Assembly: GCF_954871325.1 (NCBI RefSeq)
Contig: NC_088776.1
Coordinates: 40,690,569 to 40,754,568 of the forward strand
DNA length: 64,000 nt
Reading direction: 5' to 3'
Source: Gordionus sp. m RMFG-2023
Lineage: Eukaryota; Nematomorpha; Gordioida; Chordodea; Parachordodidae
Shown here: in pieces, positions 23,600-34,920 of the stretch
Numbering within the stretch: position 1 is the stretch's first letter
How the letters are laid out: each line of letters begins with the position of its first letter
Program-made: the position numbers and the translations under genes
The notes under the pieces: model-generated
Database searches by the model: none
What the model was told of the DNA's origin: nothing
The model's input: the letters and a program-made list of their open reading frames with translations, nothing else

Positions 23600-25395
23600 A
23601 CATGAATATAATAAAATAAAATAATATACGGAGAGACTCATTGGCAAACTTATAAAAAAGGATCCTTGTGAATAGATATAGAATAATATTTAAATAATAA
23701 AAATATAGGACTATGTATTGTTCTTTTAGAATAAATGTAAAATTTTATTAATAATAAATAGAAAGCCTCTCATAGGCGTAGCCAGGATTTTCCTAAGGGG
23801 GGGAGATTATACTGGGGGCTTCGCACCCAGACCTCATTTGGGGCGGGCCTTCGGCCTGCTTTTGCCTGGCCTTCGGCCGAGTTACCTTAGTCTATATATA
23901 GTCATAAAATATTTTTACAAGAAAGGAGGTTAATTTTAATAAAAAAAAAAATAAGCCTGGACTGGAACAAATATGAAATATATTTTTATTAGTTTATATA
24001 AAATATAATAGATTACTTGTATATTCCAAACAAATATAAGAAATTTATTTATAAAAAGTAAGTAGACATATAGTTGATATTCCTCTATTATATAGAATTA
24101 GTTACAAAATACTATGTAAAATTCCACTTTTACAGACATATTTGACAGTTCAGTTAATATTTTAACAAATTTTACTAATCAAAGCTCTTGATAATAAATA
24201 TAGCAACAATTTGCATTTAATTATTTAACGCCATCTATTTATTTTAAATAAAAAATTATATTAAAATTTAATCTTCATGTTATTCATCCTACAATGTCTT
24301 TAAAAGATATTTTCTGATGTCTTTATCAATATTTTATAATTTTCTGTAAAATATATAATTCGCTATATTAGTAAAAATTACTTGATTGTCATATGATAAT
24401 TGATAAAATTATATATACTGTAAATCTACTCCATATTATTCCACTGTTTGTATTGTGCTTTAATTTTTTTATTTAATTTTATCAATAGTTTTATAATTAT
24501 ATTTTACTTTTATTAAGATAATAAATTAAAATTACTCACTTTATAAAAAATAATATTTTATATATTATATTATTTAGTAACTTTATGGATCTATTATTAA
24601 TAATTATAATACATTTCACTTTTGTCTTAAGACTTATCTTTATTTTATATTCCATTTCTTAAAAAGCCTTTTTGGTTCACCTTTTTTATATATAAATGCT
24701 TTTTTCCAAAAATGTATAAATTATGATGTAGTTTTATAAAAAAATATCAACTTTTACATTCTTTCTATTGTTTAAGATATATGCATACATTTTTGCGGGT
24801 CAGGGAGTGGGAGGAGAACTAAGTGGGATATTTTTTATTAGTAAAATGATATTCACAAAAAGTAATAAATTTCTGGGGGGGGGGATTTCCTTTTGCCCCC
24901 CCTGGCTACACCTATGATACCTCTTATCTTCTTTTTTATTGAGTTATACAATATAATTAGCAGGTATAAAAAAGAGTATTAAGAAGATAGGATCTGTAAG
25001 AATAGATATATAATTTTACTTAAATAAAAAAAATATCGTACTATTATGGTCTTTTTGGAATAGATAGAAAATTAAATATTATTTAAATAAATATAATGTA
25101 CTATATATATTTTTTTGTGAGTTATATGAAATAATTCGCAGGGATAATAGAGCATTGTTCGGCCCGACAAAATGGCATAAAAAAGTAGGATCCTTAAGAA
25201 TAGATAAATAAATATATTTAAATAATTAAAATAATCTGATATGTATTTTTTCTGTGAGTTATACAAACAAATTATTCATCAGAGATAGAAAGGGCATATT
25301 GTTCGGCCCGAAAAAATGGATGGCTTTAAAAATAAGATAGATGCTTAAAATAAATATATAAATTTATTTAAATTATAAAAAAATATCATAACAAT
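23600..25395 (+). repeat. Dispersed repeat D, copy 2, split by family-A element
   Basis: The same unit order as 12820-13500: GGATCCTTGTGAATAGAT near 23655, a family-A insertion, then units near 24985, 25183 and 25340. A short GTTCGGCCCGA-like motif precedes the last two units, as at about 13400 in copy 1. Both copies are A+T-rich and noncoding. Confidence 0.6.
23771..24916 (-). mobile_element. Family-A hAT-like element, reverse orientation
   Basis: Ends are CATAGGCGTAGCCAGG on the left and its imperfect inverse CATAGGTGTAGCCAGG at the right. Flanks AAGCCTCT and ATACCTCT agree at six of eight bases, a decayed target duplication. The interior is the reverse complement of family-A sequence (compare 28790-29000). 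The unsplit repeat at 13010 shows the pre-insertion site. Confidence 0.7.
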
Positions 25396-25439
25396 ATTGT
25401 TATTTCGTGTTCATATAAACTGGCATAAATAGAATAGTT

Positions 25440-25885
25440 CATGCTTTATCATTGGTTATAATTTTTTATTTATGAGGAGAACAAACTCTAGAATGGTTAC
25501 ATATAACTGTCCATGTGAAAACAGGATCACTTTTGTTTAACGTTTATCCCTGAGCTTTATTAATTGCTATGACAAAAGCAGACCTTACTGGAAATCGGCG
25601 ACTCTTAAAATAAAGTGATTAGCCGGAATCAGTTGGTACCAGAAACAAATTCCGCCTCAATTATATTTGGCCGTAAAGAGGTTATAATCAAATTTAGTCC
25701 TATTGCCCAAACCAGAAGCAAAATTTTAATTAGGTATTAAAATTGTAGGTATCTCGATATTGAGTGAAAGTTTATGAGGTGGTAATCCTGATATAGCTAA
25801 AGAGTTTATAATTAAATGGGATAAAATGTCGCTTCTTCCTCTGTTATCGTTTCATCAGCACTTGTATTTAAAAAAAAAAAATTTT
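25440..25885 (-). pseudogene. Helitron helicase C-terminal fragment
   Basis: Minus-strand translation in broken frames shows RRFPVRSAFVIAINKAQG, the conserved helicase motif of Pif1-type Helitron proteins. Upstream pieces match the GLPPHKL and EAEFVSGTN regions, and a DPVF-type piece lies downstream. Several stops and frame changes. It may or may not belong to the same insertion as the Helitron at 10966. Confidence 0.65.
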
Positions 25886-26047
25886 CTTTTTAGCTTTGAC
25901 CTTTTCTAGTGGTGACCTTCAATACCTCTCTCCACTTTATGTAATTCATCTATCTCTTCTATCTAATTTATACTTTTCCATATATTGCAGTTTAGGCCTT
26001 CCTCTTTTGCGTTTGTCCATCACTTCCAAACACTCAACCATTTCCTA

Positions 26048-29000
26048 AAGGGGCGTCGCTAGCCTTTACAATCTCAGGGGGCTGAACTAAAAAAAAAATT
26101 ATGAGGGGCTTCGCCCCTCATGCCCCTCAAATTGCGGGCCTACGGCCAGATTTTGACCGGTCTACGGCCGGGTTTTATATACTTTTTTAAAATTTGTTAA
26201 CTCTGAACAATTATTCTGAATTTCATATTTTGTATTATGCATACAAAATAAACTGGCATATAAATAATTAAAACTATACAAGACATTCTAAAAATAATAT
26301 TTTTAATACAAAATCGATTTATTACAGTATAAAATATTGATTGCTGATATAAAATGCACCTAAAGAATTACAAGTGATAAAAAAGATTAATTAATTCACA
26401 CATATGCCTCAATTGATAATGGTTTTTTAAAACCACATAATGCAATAATATAATTCTTAGCAACTTACATTGACAAAAGGTTATCAAACTAATATAACTC
26501 TCTGTTATCATTTTAGACAATGTTTTATAGAATGGACTAACAAGGAAAAATTTATAGGCCCAACACTTTTGAAATCATAAAACTATACGGTAGTTAGAGC
26601 TTCCTTTTAGATGACATGATGGAAGCTAGATAATAATAAAGAAAAATATTGTGAAATATTAAATTTTAAAAGATTATCTTCCATTTTAAATGATATATAA
26701 ACGAGTATACAGTTGACCATTTTGCTTATCTATTATATGTTCTCAGAAGCTACAGTAATAATCTTAAATTAAATAGCCACACAAATAATAGATGCTGGTT
26801 AATTTGCACCAACGATGTTAACCTCATATCAGAATTTATTATGTTAGATAAATTGATAAAATAAAAACACTAAAAATCTTTGGAAGAAACTGATGCAAAT
26901 ATATTGAAGCCTGGAGTTATATACACGGCAATGTCATATTAGAAATGAAATATTTTCTAAATATAAAAAAGGACCAGAATAATATGATGAAACAATTAAG
27001 ATTTTATATATTATCAAACCACCTTGGCAAGGGCGTCGCTAGCCTTTACAATCTCAGGGGGCTCAGCTAAAAAAATTTTATGGAGGGCTTCGCCCCCCAT
27101 ACCCCCCAATTTGGGGGCTTTTGGCCCGCTTTTGCCCGGCTTTCGGCCTGGTTTTATATTAATATATTATACATTTTTAAAATATGCTAACTCTAGACAA
27201 TTATTCTGAATTATTTTGTCATTTATAATATTTTGCATACAAAATAAACTAGCATATAAATAATTAAAACAATACAATAAATTTCTAAAAATACTATTTT
27301 TTAATACAAAATCTATTTATTACAGTATAAAATATTTTCGATTGCTGATGTAAAAAAAGGTTAATTAATTCATACATATGCCACAATTGATAATGGTTTT
27401 TAAAAACCACATAAGGCTATATAATTCTAACAAGTTACATTGACAAAAGATCATGACACTCACGATGGTAGCCCATAGAATTTATTATGTTAGATAAATT
27501 GATAAAACAAAAACAGTAAATTCTTTAAAAGAAATTATGCAAATATATTGAAGTTTTGACACGGCAAGAATGCCATATTAGAAATGAAACATTTTTTATC
27601 TATAAAATAAGAACCAGAGTGATATGAAGAAAGTAATTAAGATATTATATATTATTGTCGCGCCATCTCTAGTTGGTTTATTATATCTTAAAATAATAGA
27701 TTGTAATAATATCAAAAATATATTCGTATTAAAAATTTAACTCAAAACTGTTTTTCAAAGAAGAAAAAAATAGCTTTCCTAAAAACACGTAAAAAAAAGA
27801 GAAGAAAAGATATCTAATTTATTTCATCCATTGTGGGATGAATAATAAGAAGTTTAATTTTAATAATATATTTAATAAATAGATGTCGTTAAATAATTGA
27901 ATGCAATTTATTATCAAAAGCATTATTATTAAGATTTTAAAATTATTACTGTAATATATTATATAACTCTCAAATATGTCTGTAAAGGTGGCATTTTACC
28001 TAATATTTTATAAATAATTTCATATTATAAAGGATTATAAACTATTTATCTACTTACTTTTTATAAATAATTATCTTATACTCATTTGGATTTGGATTTT
28101 GAAAATAATTTTAGGAAGAGACATGATAATTAAAATTAAAAGTAAAAATTGATTAGTGATTTTGAACTCGGCTAATTACAATATTAAATTTGTTAATTTT
28201 CAATTAAAAAATGATTAAATTAATTTAATTAAGATTATATAATATTTTAAATAATAAAAGTCAATTTCAACTGTTAATTCTAAATTAATATTTAGTGAGT
28301 GGTATTGTTATATTTTTAACACAGAATTTGATTGCAAGCTGACAGAGTGAACATATAATTTATATGTATAATCTAATCTAATAATTAAAATAGTATTCAT
28401 TTTGTTAAAATTTAGATAGTTTTATTAATTTTTAAAGTTAGATCTATATATTACTCAATAGAATTATAAAAGAAATCGTTCAGGGGGCAATTTAAAAAAT
28501 TTGTTTTTAATTCAAGGGGATATTAAGGAGCAATTTTAAAAAAAATTTTTTTGCTTCAGTGGGCTATTCAAATTTCGCGCCCCCTCCTAGCGACGCCACT
28601 GCACCTTGGTATATTATATCCTTAAATGATAGTTTGTAATAATATCAAAAATATACTTGTAATAAAACTTTAATTCAAAACTGTTTTTCGAAAAAGAAAA
28701 AAATAAATTTCCTAAAAACACGTAAAAAAAGAGAAGAAAATATATCTAATTTATTCAATCTATTGCAGAATGAATAATAAAATGTTCAATTTTAATAATA
28801 ATTTATAATAAATAGATGGCGTTAAATACTTTAGTACAAATTGTTACTATATTTATTATCAAAACCATTTATTAGTAAAATTTATTATAATATTAACTGT
28901 AATATATTATATAACTGTCAAATACGTCTATAAAAGTGGAATTTTATCTAATATTTTATAAACAACTGTATATAGTAGAGGATTATAAACTATTATACTT

Positions 29001-29492
29001 ATTTGGACCTTGAAAATATTTTTAAGAATAGGTATGATAATAAAATTTAAAAATAAATATACAGTTGATTAGTCATTTTGAACTCAGCTAATTACAATAT
29101 TAAATTTGTATAATATATGATTATAATTATTTAATTAGGGTTATATAATTATTTAAATAATAAAAGTCAATTAAACCTCAACTGTTAAAGCTAAATTAAT
29201 ATTTAGTGAGTTATTAATATTATATTTTAATACAGAATTTGATTTCAAGCTGACATGATGAAAATATAATTTATATGTATTAATCTAATCTAATAATTAA
29301 AATAGTATTCATTTTGTAAAAATTTAGATAGTTTTATTAATTTTTAAAATTAAATCTATATATTACTCAATAGAATTATAAAAGAAATCATTCAGGGGGC
29401 AATCAAAAAAATTTATATTTAGTTCAACGGGATATTAAGGAGCCATTAAAAAAAATATTTTTACTTCAGGGGGCTATTCAAATTTTTCACTG
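26048..29492 (+). mobile_element. Family-A hAT-like element, outer copy of a nest
   Basis: Flanked by a perfect 8-base duplication, ATTTCCTA (26040-26047 and 29493-29500). It starts AAGGGGCGTCGCTAG and ends CACTG. It contains a second family-A copy at 27028-28601 with its own duplication. Without that insert it is about 1.86 kb. No transposase is encoded, so it is non-autonomous. Confidence 0.85.
27028..28601 (+). mobile_element. Family-A hAT-like element, inner copy
   Basis: 1574 bases, starting CAAGGGCGTCGCTAG and ending with the inverse of CAGTGGCGTCGCTAG. Perfect 8-base target duplication CACCTTGG (27020-27027 and 28602-28609). This is the cleanest full copy and defines the family: 15-base ends, a GC-rich GGGCTTCGCCCC-like block near the left end, an A+T-rich body, no coding capacity. 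Confidence 0.88.
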
Positions 29493-29975
29493 ATTTCCTA
29501 TATAGTTCATAGGCTTTCTCATTGTGTGCTTATACTACCTAAGTCTGTTCACAATTATCTTAGTCTTAATAAGCACTACCTTTAAACTTTCTAGTATTCT
29601 TATATTTCGCACCTTATCCTTTCTTGATAACCCAGCAATCATCCTCAGCATTCTTATCTCCATAGTTTGTAGACTTCTCTCGTCTGATTCTTTGGTTGGT
29701 CATGTTTCCCAACTATATAGAATAGTTGGTTGTACTATGAAACTGTAAATTTTACCCTTCAATTTGTGTGGGATTCTTTTGTCAAAGAGCACTCCAGATA
29801 AAGTTTCCACTTTAACCCAATACTCTTTATCTCTTTCTCTATTGTGTCGTTTGTTTGCATAGCGGAGCCCAAATATTTCAGCTTTTAATTGCCGATACCA
29901 TTATTTATATCAATGCTCTTTGTTTCATCTCTTCCTATCACCATATACTCCGCCCTGGTTAGATATAGTATTATT

Positions 29976-31022
29976 TAACGTTAACATTAGCATATTAAGT
30001 TGTCCTTTGGATTCAGCCTAATTAATATATTGCCAATTCAGCTTGAAACTTAGTTGAACGAACATCCAAATAATAATTTTAAAATATCATTAGAGATCTC
30101 TGATGATAAATTGAGTTGTTTATATATTTATTGTAATTTTTAATTTTTAATATAATTCAAATATCTTATGGCCAGTAACTGAGCCAAAAAATCAACTATC
30201 ACATAAACTCATATAGCTCAAAAACTATTGTACATACAGTTTTGATTCAGATTTTATTTAAATACTAAAGATTGGACTACATATTAATATTATAATTTAA
30301 ATATTTTGTCATTGAAGCTACTAGTTGTATTTGATGATAAAACCTACCTGCATAACTTACAATGAAATCTAAATATTAATTTAAAAATTATATTAAAAGA
30401 TTAAGATTTTAGAATTATAAATTTTAATAATTTGTATATGTATTTAATTATATAAAATTGAATATAGCTAAGTAATATTGGAAAATAGCTCGTTTTGAGC
30501 CTATTAAAAACGGTTAATAGATGTTTAGACCTTAATACCATACCATCAATAAGAAAAAATGGTTAGCGTAATATTCAAAGTTCAGTTTAAACAAAAAGTG
30601 TTAGTATAAAGTGTCGAAAAATAACGTTCAACACTTTCCTGCTACATGGAGTATCTATAAAATTTAGCTTCTTGCGTTATTGGAGATTGTTCACGACACA
30701 AATTGCAACTATATGGCTTTCTTTTTTTTTTAAACAAAAATATTTTTTGAATAATGTGTTTTTTTTAATTTTAACTTTTGGCTAAAAAAAATACATTATT
30801 AGCGTATAATATAAATTTAATTATTATTTCTCGTTGTCGTTTCCTATCTTTAAATTATTTATTTACTATATTTTTTTTATTAAATACTGTATAATAATAA
30901 CAATTTTTACCATATTTATTTATTATTTTTTAAATTATTTGCTATCTTATTATTTATTTTTCTTTTTCTTTTTAAAAATAATTTTATTTTTTCAAATAAG
31001 CAGCCAAATAAATTATAATTAC
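29976..31022. other. A+T-rich stretch with MITE remnant
   Basis: Near 30485-30600 a segment with AGCTCGTTTTGAGCC and AAAAACGGTTAA matches the left part of the MITE at 57281-57498. Otherwise no gene seen. Confidence 0.45.
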
Positions 31023-31120
31023 CAGAGTTGTTAAGGCTCCTTTTTAAAAATAGCTAACTCCCGCTCCTACCTTCTCAAAAGGAGCTAACTCCCAAGTAAT
31101 GGAGTTCCACTCAATCCTTT
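31023..31120 (+). repeat. hAT-like terminus CAGAGTTGTTAAGGC
   Basis: The start closely resembles the end of the hAT fossil at 2033 (CAGAGTTGTTAAAGC). It is followed by repeated GCTAACTCCC and GGAGCTAACTCCC motifs typical of subterminal repeats. No matching right end was found. Confidence 0.4.
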
Positions 31121-32204
31121 CCTTTGATTTTCATTTTTTTAGAAAGTCCACAAAACAAAATTGTATTTTTTTTATCAAAAAAGTTTTATTCATATTAAAT
31201 GATATCCAAGATATAAATATGTATATAAGAAAATGATTTTCATAATAAAATCGTTTTAAAAAAATTTTCGAATATAAAATTATATTTAAAATTATGATAT
31301 GTATTAAAGGCCAATGAATATTTTAGGGCAATTCAAGGGGGTTTGTAGAATATTTGTCCATTAGAACGAGACGGCCAAAATTCTTGTATGCAAAATAGGA
31401 ATTCTTCTTACTAATATGTATTTTAGAGTATATTGGTGCAAATAACGAATTTATATAATATATGAACGATTCATTTTTAATTTTATTAGTAGCATCAATA
31501 TATATATAAAAGAAAATTACTTTGAAAAAATCTCTGATGGACAGCAGTATATTTTGGGGTCTGACCACTACCTTGTATCAAAATATTTATAATCTTTAAT
31601 TAGCTTTTAAATAAAAATTTATATTTTATAATTAAAAAAATGATTCCGCAAATACTTATAAAAAATATAATGTTATATTAGTTTTAAAATTCCTTAAGGA
31701 AATGTTGGATATTTAATGTTCTAATTAGAAAAGAAATTTTATTTTATTTGGCATGGTGTCTACCAGATGGAAGATTTGTTGAGAATTTTTAATTTTTGTT
31801 TTTATATTATACATTAAACTAAATTTTCACAAATTATTTATTGTTTATTAATATTTAGAAAAATGTTAAATATTCGAGGTTTTTTAGGATTTTAGTTTTA
31901 ATATTAATTTTCACATTGCCACTTTTCAAAAAATAAATTACCTTATCGTTGGTCTATATTTATTTCACCCCATTCGGCATTTTAAACTTTTTAAGCTAGA
32001 ATTGGATATATAAAAATTAGATTAAAAAAATTAATTTCTTCTGACGGTACAGCTTTCAATTTTACGCTATTTGCATATAACGAATAAATTTTTGCTTCTT
32101 ATGGCGTATCCTATAATCTTATTTACTCCCTTTTTAATTTTTTACTATTTTAAACCTAATTAAAATATATTCAATATTAAAATTGGTAATATTTATCAAA
32201 ATAG
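31121..32204. other. A+T-rich stretch, no gene seen
   Basis: Only short open frames. Nothing recognised. Confidence 0.4.
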
Positions 32205-33130
32205 GTAGGGGAAACCGCAGTTATGGCGAACCCTAAAAGGCAAGCCTTAATAAAATTAAAAGTATTTTATCATTTTTAACAAAAAATATCTCATTTTGTT
32301 AATCTATTAGTTTTATGGTAGTTTTAAATTTCAAAAATACATATCTATTACTTTTAATCAGAATCTTATTTTTTCTGGAATTTTTTTTTGGAAATTAGTG
32401 AACCCTACTCTCTTTGCTCGGGGCTCTTATAAGCTCTGCTTAATTTCCCAAATATTTAATAATATAAAGCATAAAAGTAATATATAAAATCAAGTCCATT
32501 TATAAACAAAAAAATGGGAACATTATTCACAATCTTTGCAAATAAAAAAAGGATTAAAACTGCTACATCTTCCATGTGACCAATATCTATATTTACGACA
32601 TTGAAACCAGTCTTGTTTGTTATGATAATTGTAATAATTTTTGGCACACTAAACAAATGTTTTTCTTATTAATAATATTTTTTGATTTTTTCTTTTATTT
32701 GCTCTCTCCGCGACCTTTTTTTCCATGTTAAAATTTAAAAAAAATAGGGAAAAATGCTCATTCTAAATCTCATAAAAATGGCCCCAAATGGCACCACGAT
32801 CATATTTTGTAGTATCAATTTTGTTCGGGTACATTGATATTTTATAAAATATATTTTCTATTATATAAGATGATTTTTGGGTGGATGTATATTTATCTTT
32901 ATTTTTGAAAAATAGTTAAGATTTTAAAAGTTACTTTTGCAGGTACGAATTATATAATGCATTATTAAAATTCTTCAAGCTGTCTGATAGAAATAAAAAT
33001 TATAGCCGTATATGCATTATATAATTATATAGTTTTGGTAAAAAAATTATCCCTTAAAGTTTAATACTCTAGAAAATAAAGCCGCGTCTCGCTATAACCC
33101 GGGGTTCATTATATCCCCGATCACCCTTAA
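32205..33130 (-). mobile_element. Possible pogo/Tigger-type element remnant
   Basis: Minus-strand translation near 32535-32640 reads QDWFQCRKYRYWSHGRC, then FFICKDC. This spacing resembles the C-terminal zinc-binding tail of pogo/Tigger-type transposases. Possible diverged ends are TAGGGGAAACCGC near 32208 and, inverted, ATCGGGGATATAATGAACCC near 33100. The rest of a transposase is not readable. Tentative. Confidence 0.35.
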
Positions 33131-33699
33131 TATTTAATATTTAGTTTTAATTTCTACTTTGTAGTGGAGTTACTTTATTTATATTATATATAAAAGAAAA
33201 TAATTTGATCAAACGAGACAAAATATTTTAAATAAATGTTTATTATTAAACATCTTTATTTAGGCTGCGTCCAAAATGTTTTGAAAAAATCCTTAAAATT
33301 TAAAATTTTTGCAAATTAATAACAAAACACTTTGGACACATTTTAGTTTTAGAAAAATTAAAATATTCAAAATGCTTGATATCAGGCGCGTATGCAGCGG
33401 GGGGGGGGGGACAGGGGGACAAATCCCCCCAAAGCCAAAAAATGCAGATGCCGGATTATATTTTTCAAAAATATTATTGTTAATATTAATTTATATTTGT
33501 TAATATTTATTCTTATCTCATATATACATATATATATATATATATATATTTTATTTATCACATTCATCTACTAAGTTATTTTATCAATCAATTTCGATTT
33601 CAAGTTTTCCTTGGCGTAATTTACCTATTATTTTCAAATTTTAGTGGCGTAATATTTATCTAAATTTCTAATAAAATAATAATTATCTCTGAAACTCCT

Positions 33700-34920
33700 T
33701 GTCCAACAGGGAGAAAAAAATTGCAAGCTTGTCCAACGAGATCGAGTCTTCGCCACAGTAACAGCTATTTTGGAGTTAGAAGAGCTGATTATTAATGCTA
33801 TTACTGAAATATCACAATGGCTTGAAAGAAATATTTCCTCAGAAGCAAGAAAATTATTGGATTCAATACTTATTCCAAATTTTTTTTCTCATTAGAATGT
33901 ATTATTTAATTATACAACTATTTTATGTAATACTTTTCAAAAACATAACATTGATTTGATTAAGAAGATGAGAATAGCGGAGAGCATTTTATTAGAACTC
34001 AAGGAAATAGAGCTAGTGTTGTTGAAGAATTTCATATTTTATATGTTATTGTTGAGTCAAAAGCAGAGCTATACGTGTTAAATATTTGTCCCCCTCGACT
34101 TGCAGCAAGCAAGCTCATCATCAAAACATTAATATAGGATCAGTAGAAGAGTATTATAAAACAAATGTCCCAACCTTTTTCATATGGTGATAGAAAAAAA
34201 ATATAAATATTTGTTATATTTTTATCATGAAGATGTTAAAATATCTTATGATGCCTTATTAGCTGAATAACTATGATTAAAAGATTAACTATGGTTGATA
34301 AAGTCCCAAAAAATGCTATGGATGCTTTTTATTTCAAACACATTTTAGATTATACTCCCAATTATTAAAATGGTTATATATATATTAGCAGCTCTTTAGT
34401 AAACTAATGAGAGAACATTCACTTTTTTAAGAAGAATAACAGAGCCTTGCAGAGGTACCATTTGCAGGACCAGGCCCAGATTTTATTTTAAAATTTTTTC
34501 CGGCCCGGGTTTTTATTAAAAAAATTTTCAGGCCCGGCCCGGCTGGCTTAGCCCGAATTTTTTAAAATAAATTATATTTATTTTTGATATTTATAGCTAA
34601 TAATGGCGATTTCAAATATTTGGTTTTAAAATATACAACTCGGCTCGGATATTTTTTCTTAAAAAATTTTCAGGCCCAGCCCGGGTGTTTTTAAAAAAAA
34701 AATTACGAGCCCGGCCCGGGTATATTTAAAAAAATTAAAATACGGTCCGGCTCAGGGGCCGGGCCTGCAAGTCTGTGAAAAACATACCTATGAAATACAA
34801 CATCTGAAAGTAGATTGAATGATTTGGATCTTTTGAATATTCATAGACATTTAACGCCAAGCAAGGATTGATAATTGAAAAATTAGCTCAAAACATACAA
34901 AATACAATTATTCCTAAGAA
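33700..34920 (+). pseudogene. Transposase remnant of the outer hAT element
   Basis: Plus-strand reading gives TNERTFTFLRRI at about 34410-34445, the hAT C-terminal dimerisation motif. After the MITE it resumes as TSESRLNDLDLLNIHRHL at about 34800-34855. Both are the hallmark tail of hAT transposases. The upstream part is broken by many stops and only fragments resemble the family. The MITE sits inside the dimerisation-domain codons. Confidence 0.7.
34440..34777. repeat. GGCCCGG-rich MITE (family B) in hAT coding remnant
   Basis: Starts CAGAGCCTTGCAGAGG and ends with the inverse of CACAGACTTGCAGGCC. The interior has alternating A+T-rich and GGCCCGG blocks. The hAT reading resumes directly after it, which fixes the borders within a few bases. 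Confidence 0.7.

Larger units (their letters stand above)
25895..29975 (-). mobile_element. RTE-type LINE 3' part, split by hAT-like insertions
   Basis: The minus-strand part at 29493-29975 reads SGVLFDKRIPHKLKGKIYS, then RMLRMIAGLSRKDKVRN. These are the C-terminal reverse-transcriptase region of RTE-clade LINEs. The reading continues on the far side of the family-A insertion, at 25895-26047, with KRKRGRPKLQYMEKYKL, the typical RTE tail. The two pieces join exactly at the 8-base target duplication ATTTCCTA. Internal stops show it was long dead. Confidence 0.75.

Noticed and set aside
27024-27209. 61-residue frame with proline-rich segment
   Set aside because: It is the GC-rich block at the left end of a family-A element, which is noncoding in the other copies.
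33309-33574. Three overlapping short frames near the G run
   Set aside because: They cover the left end of the outer hAT element and its G-rich terminal repeat on both strands.
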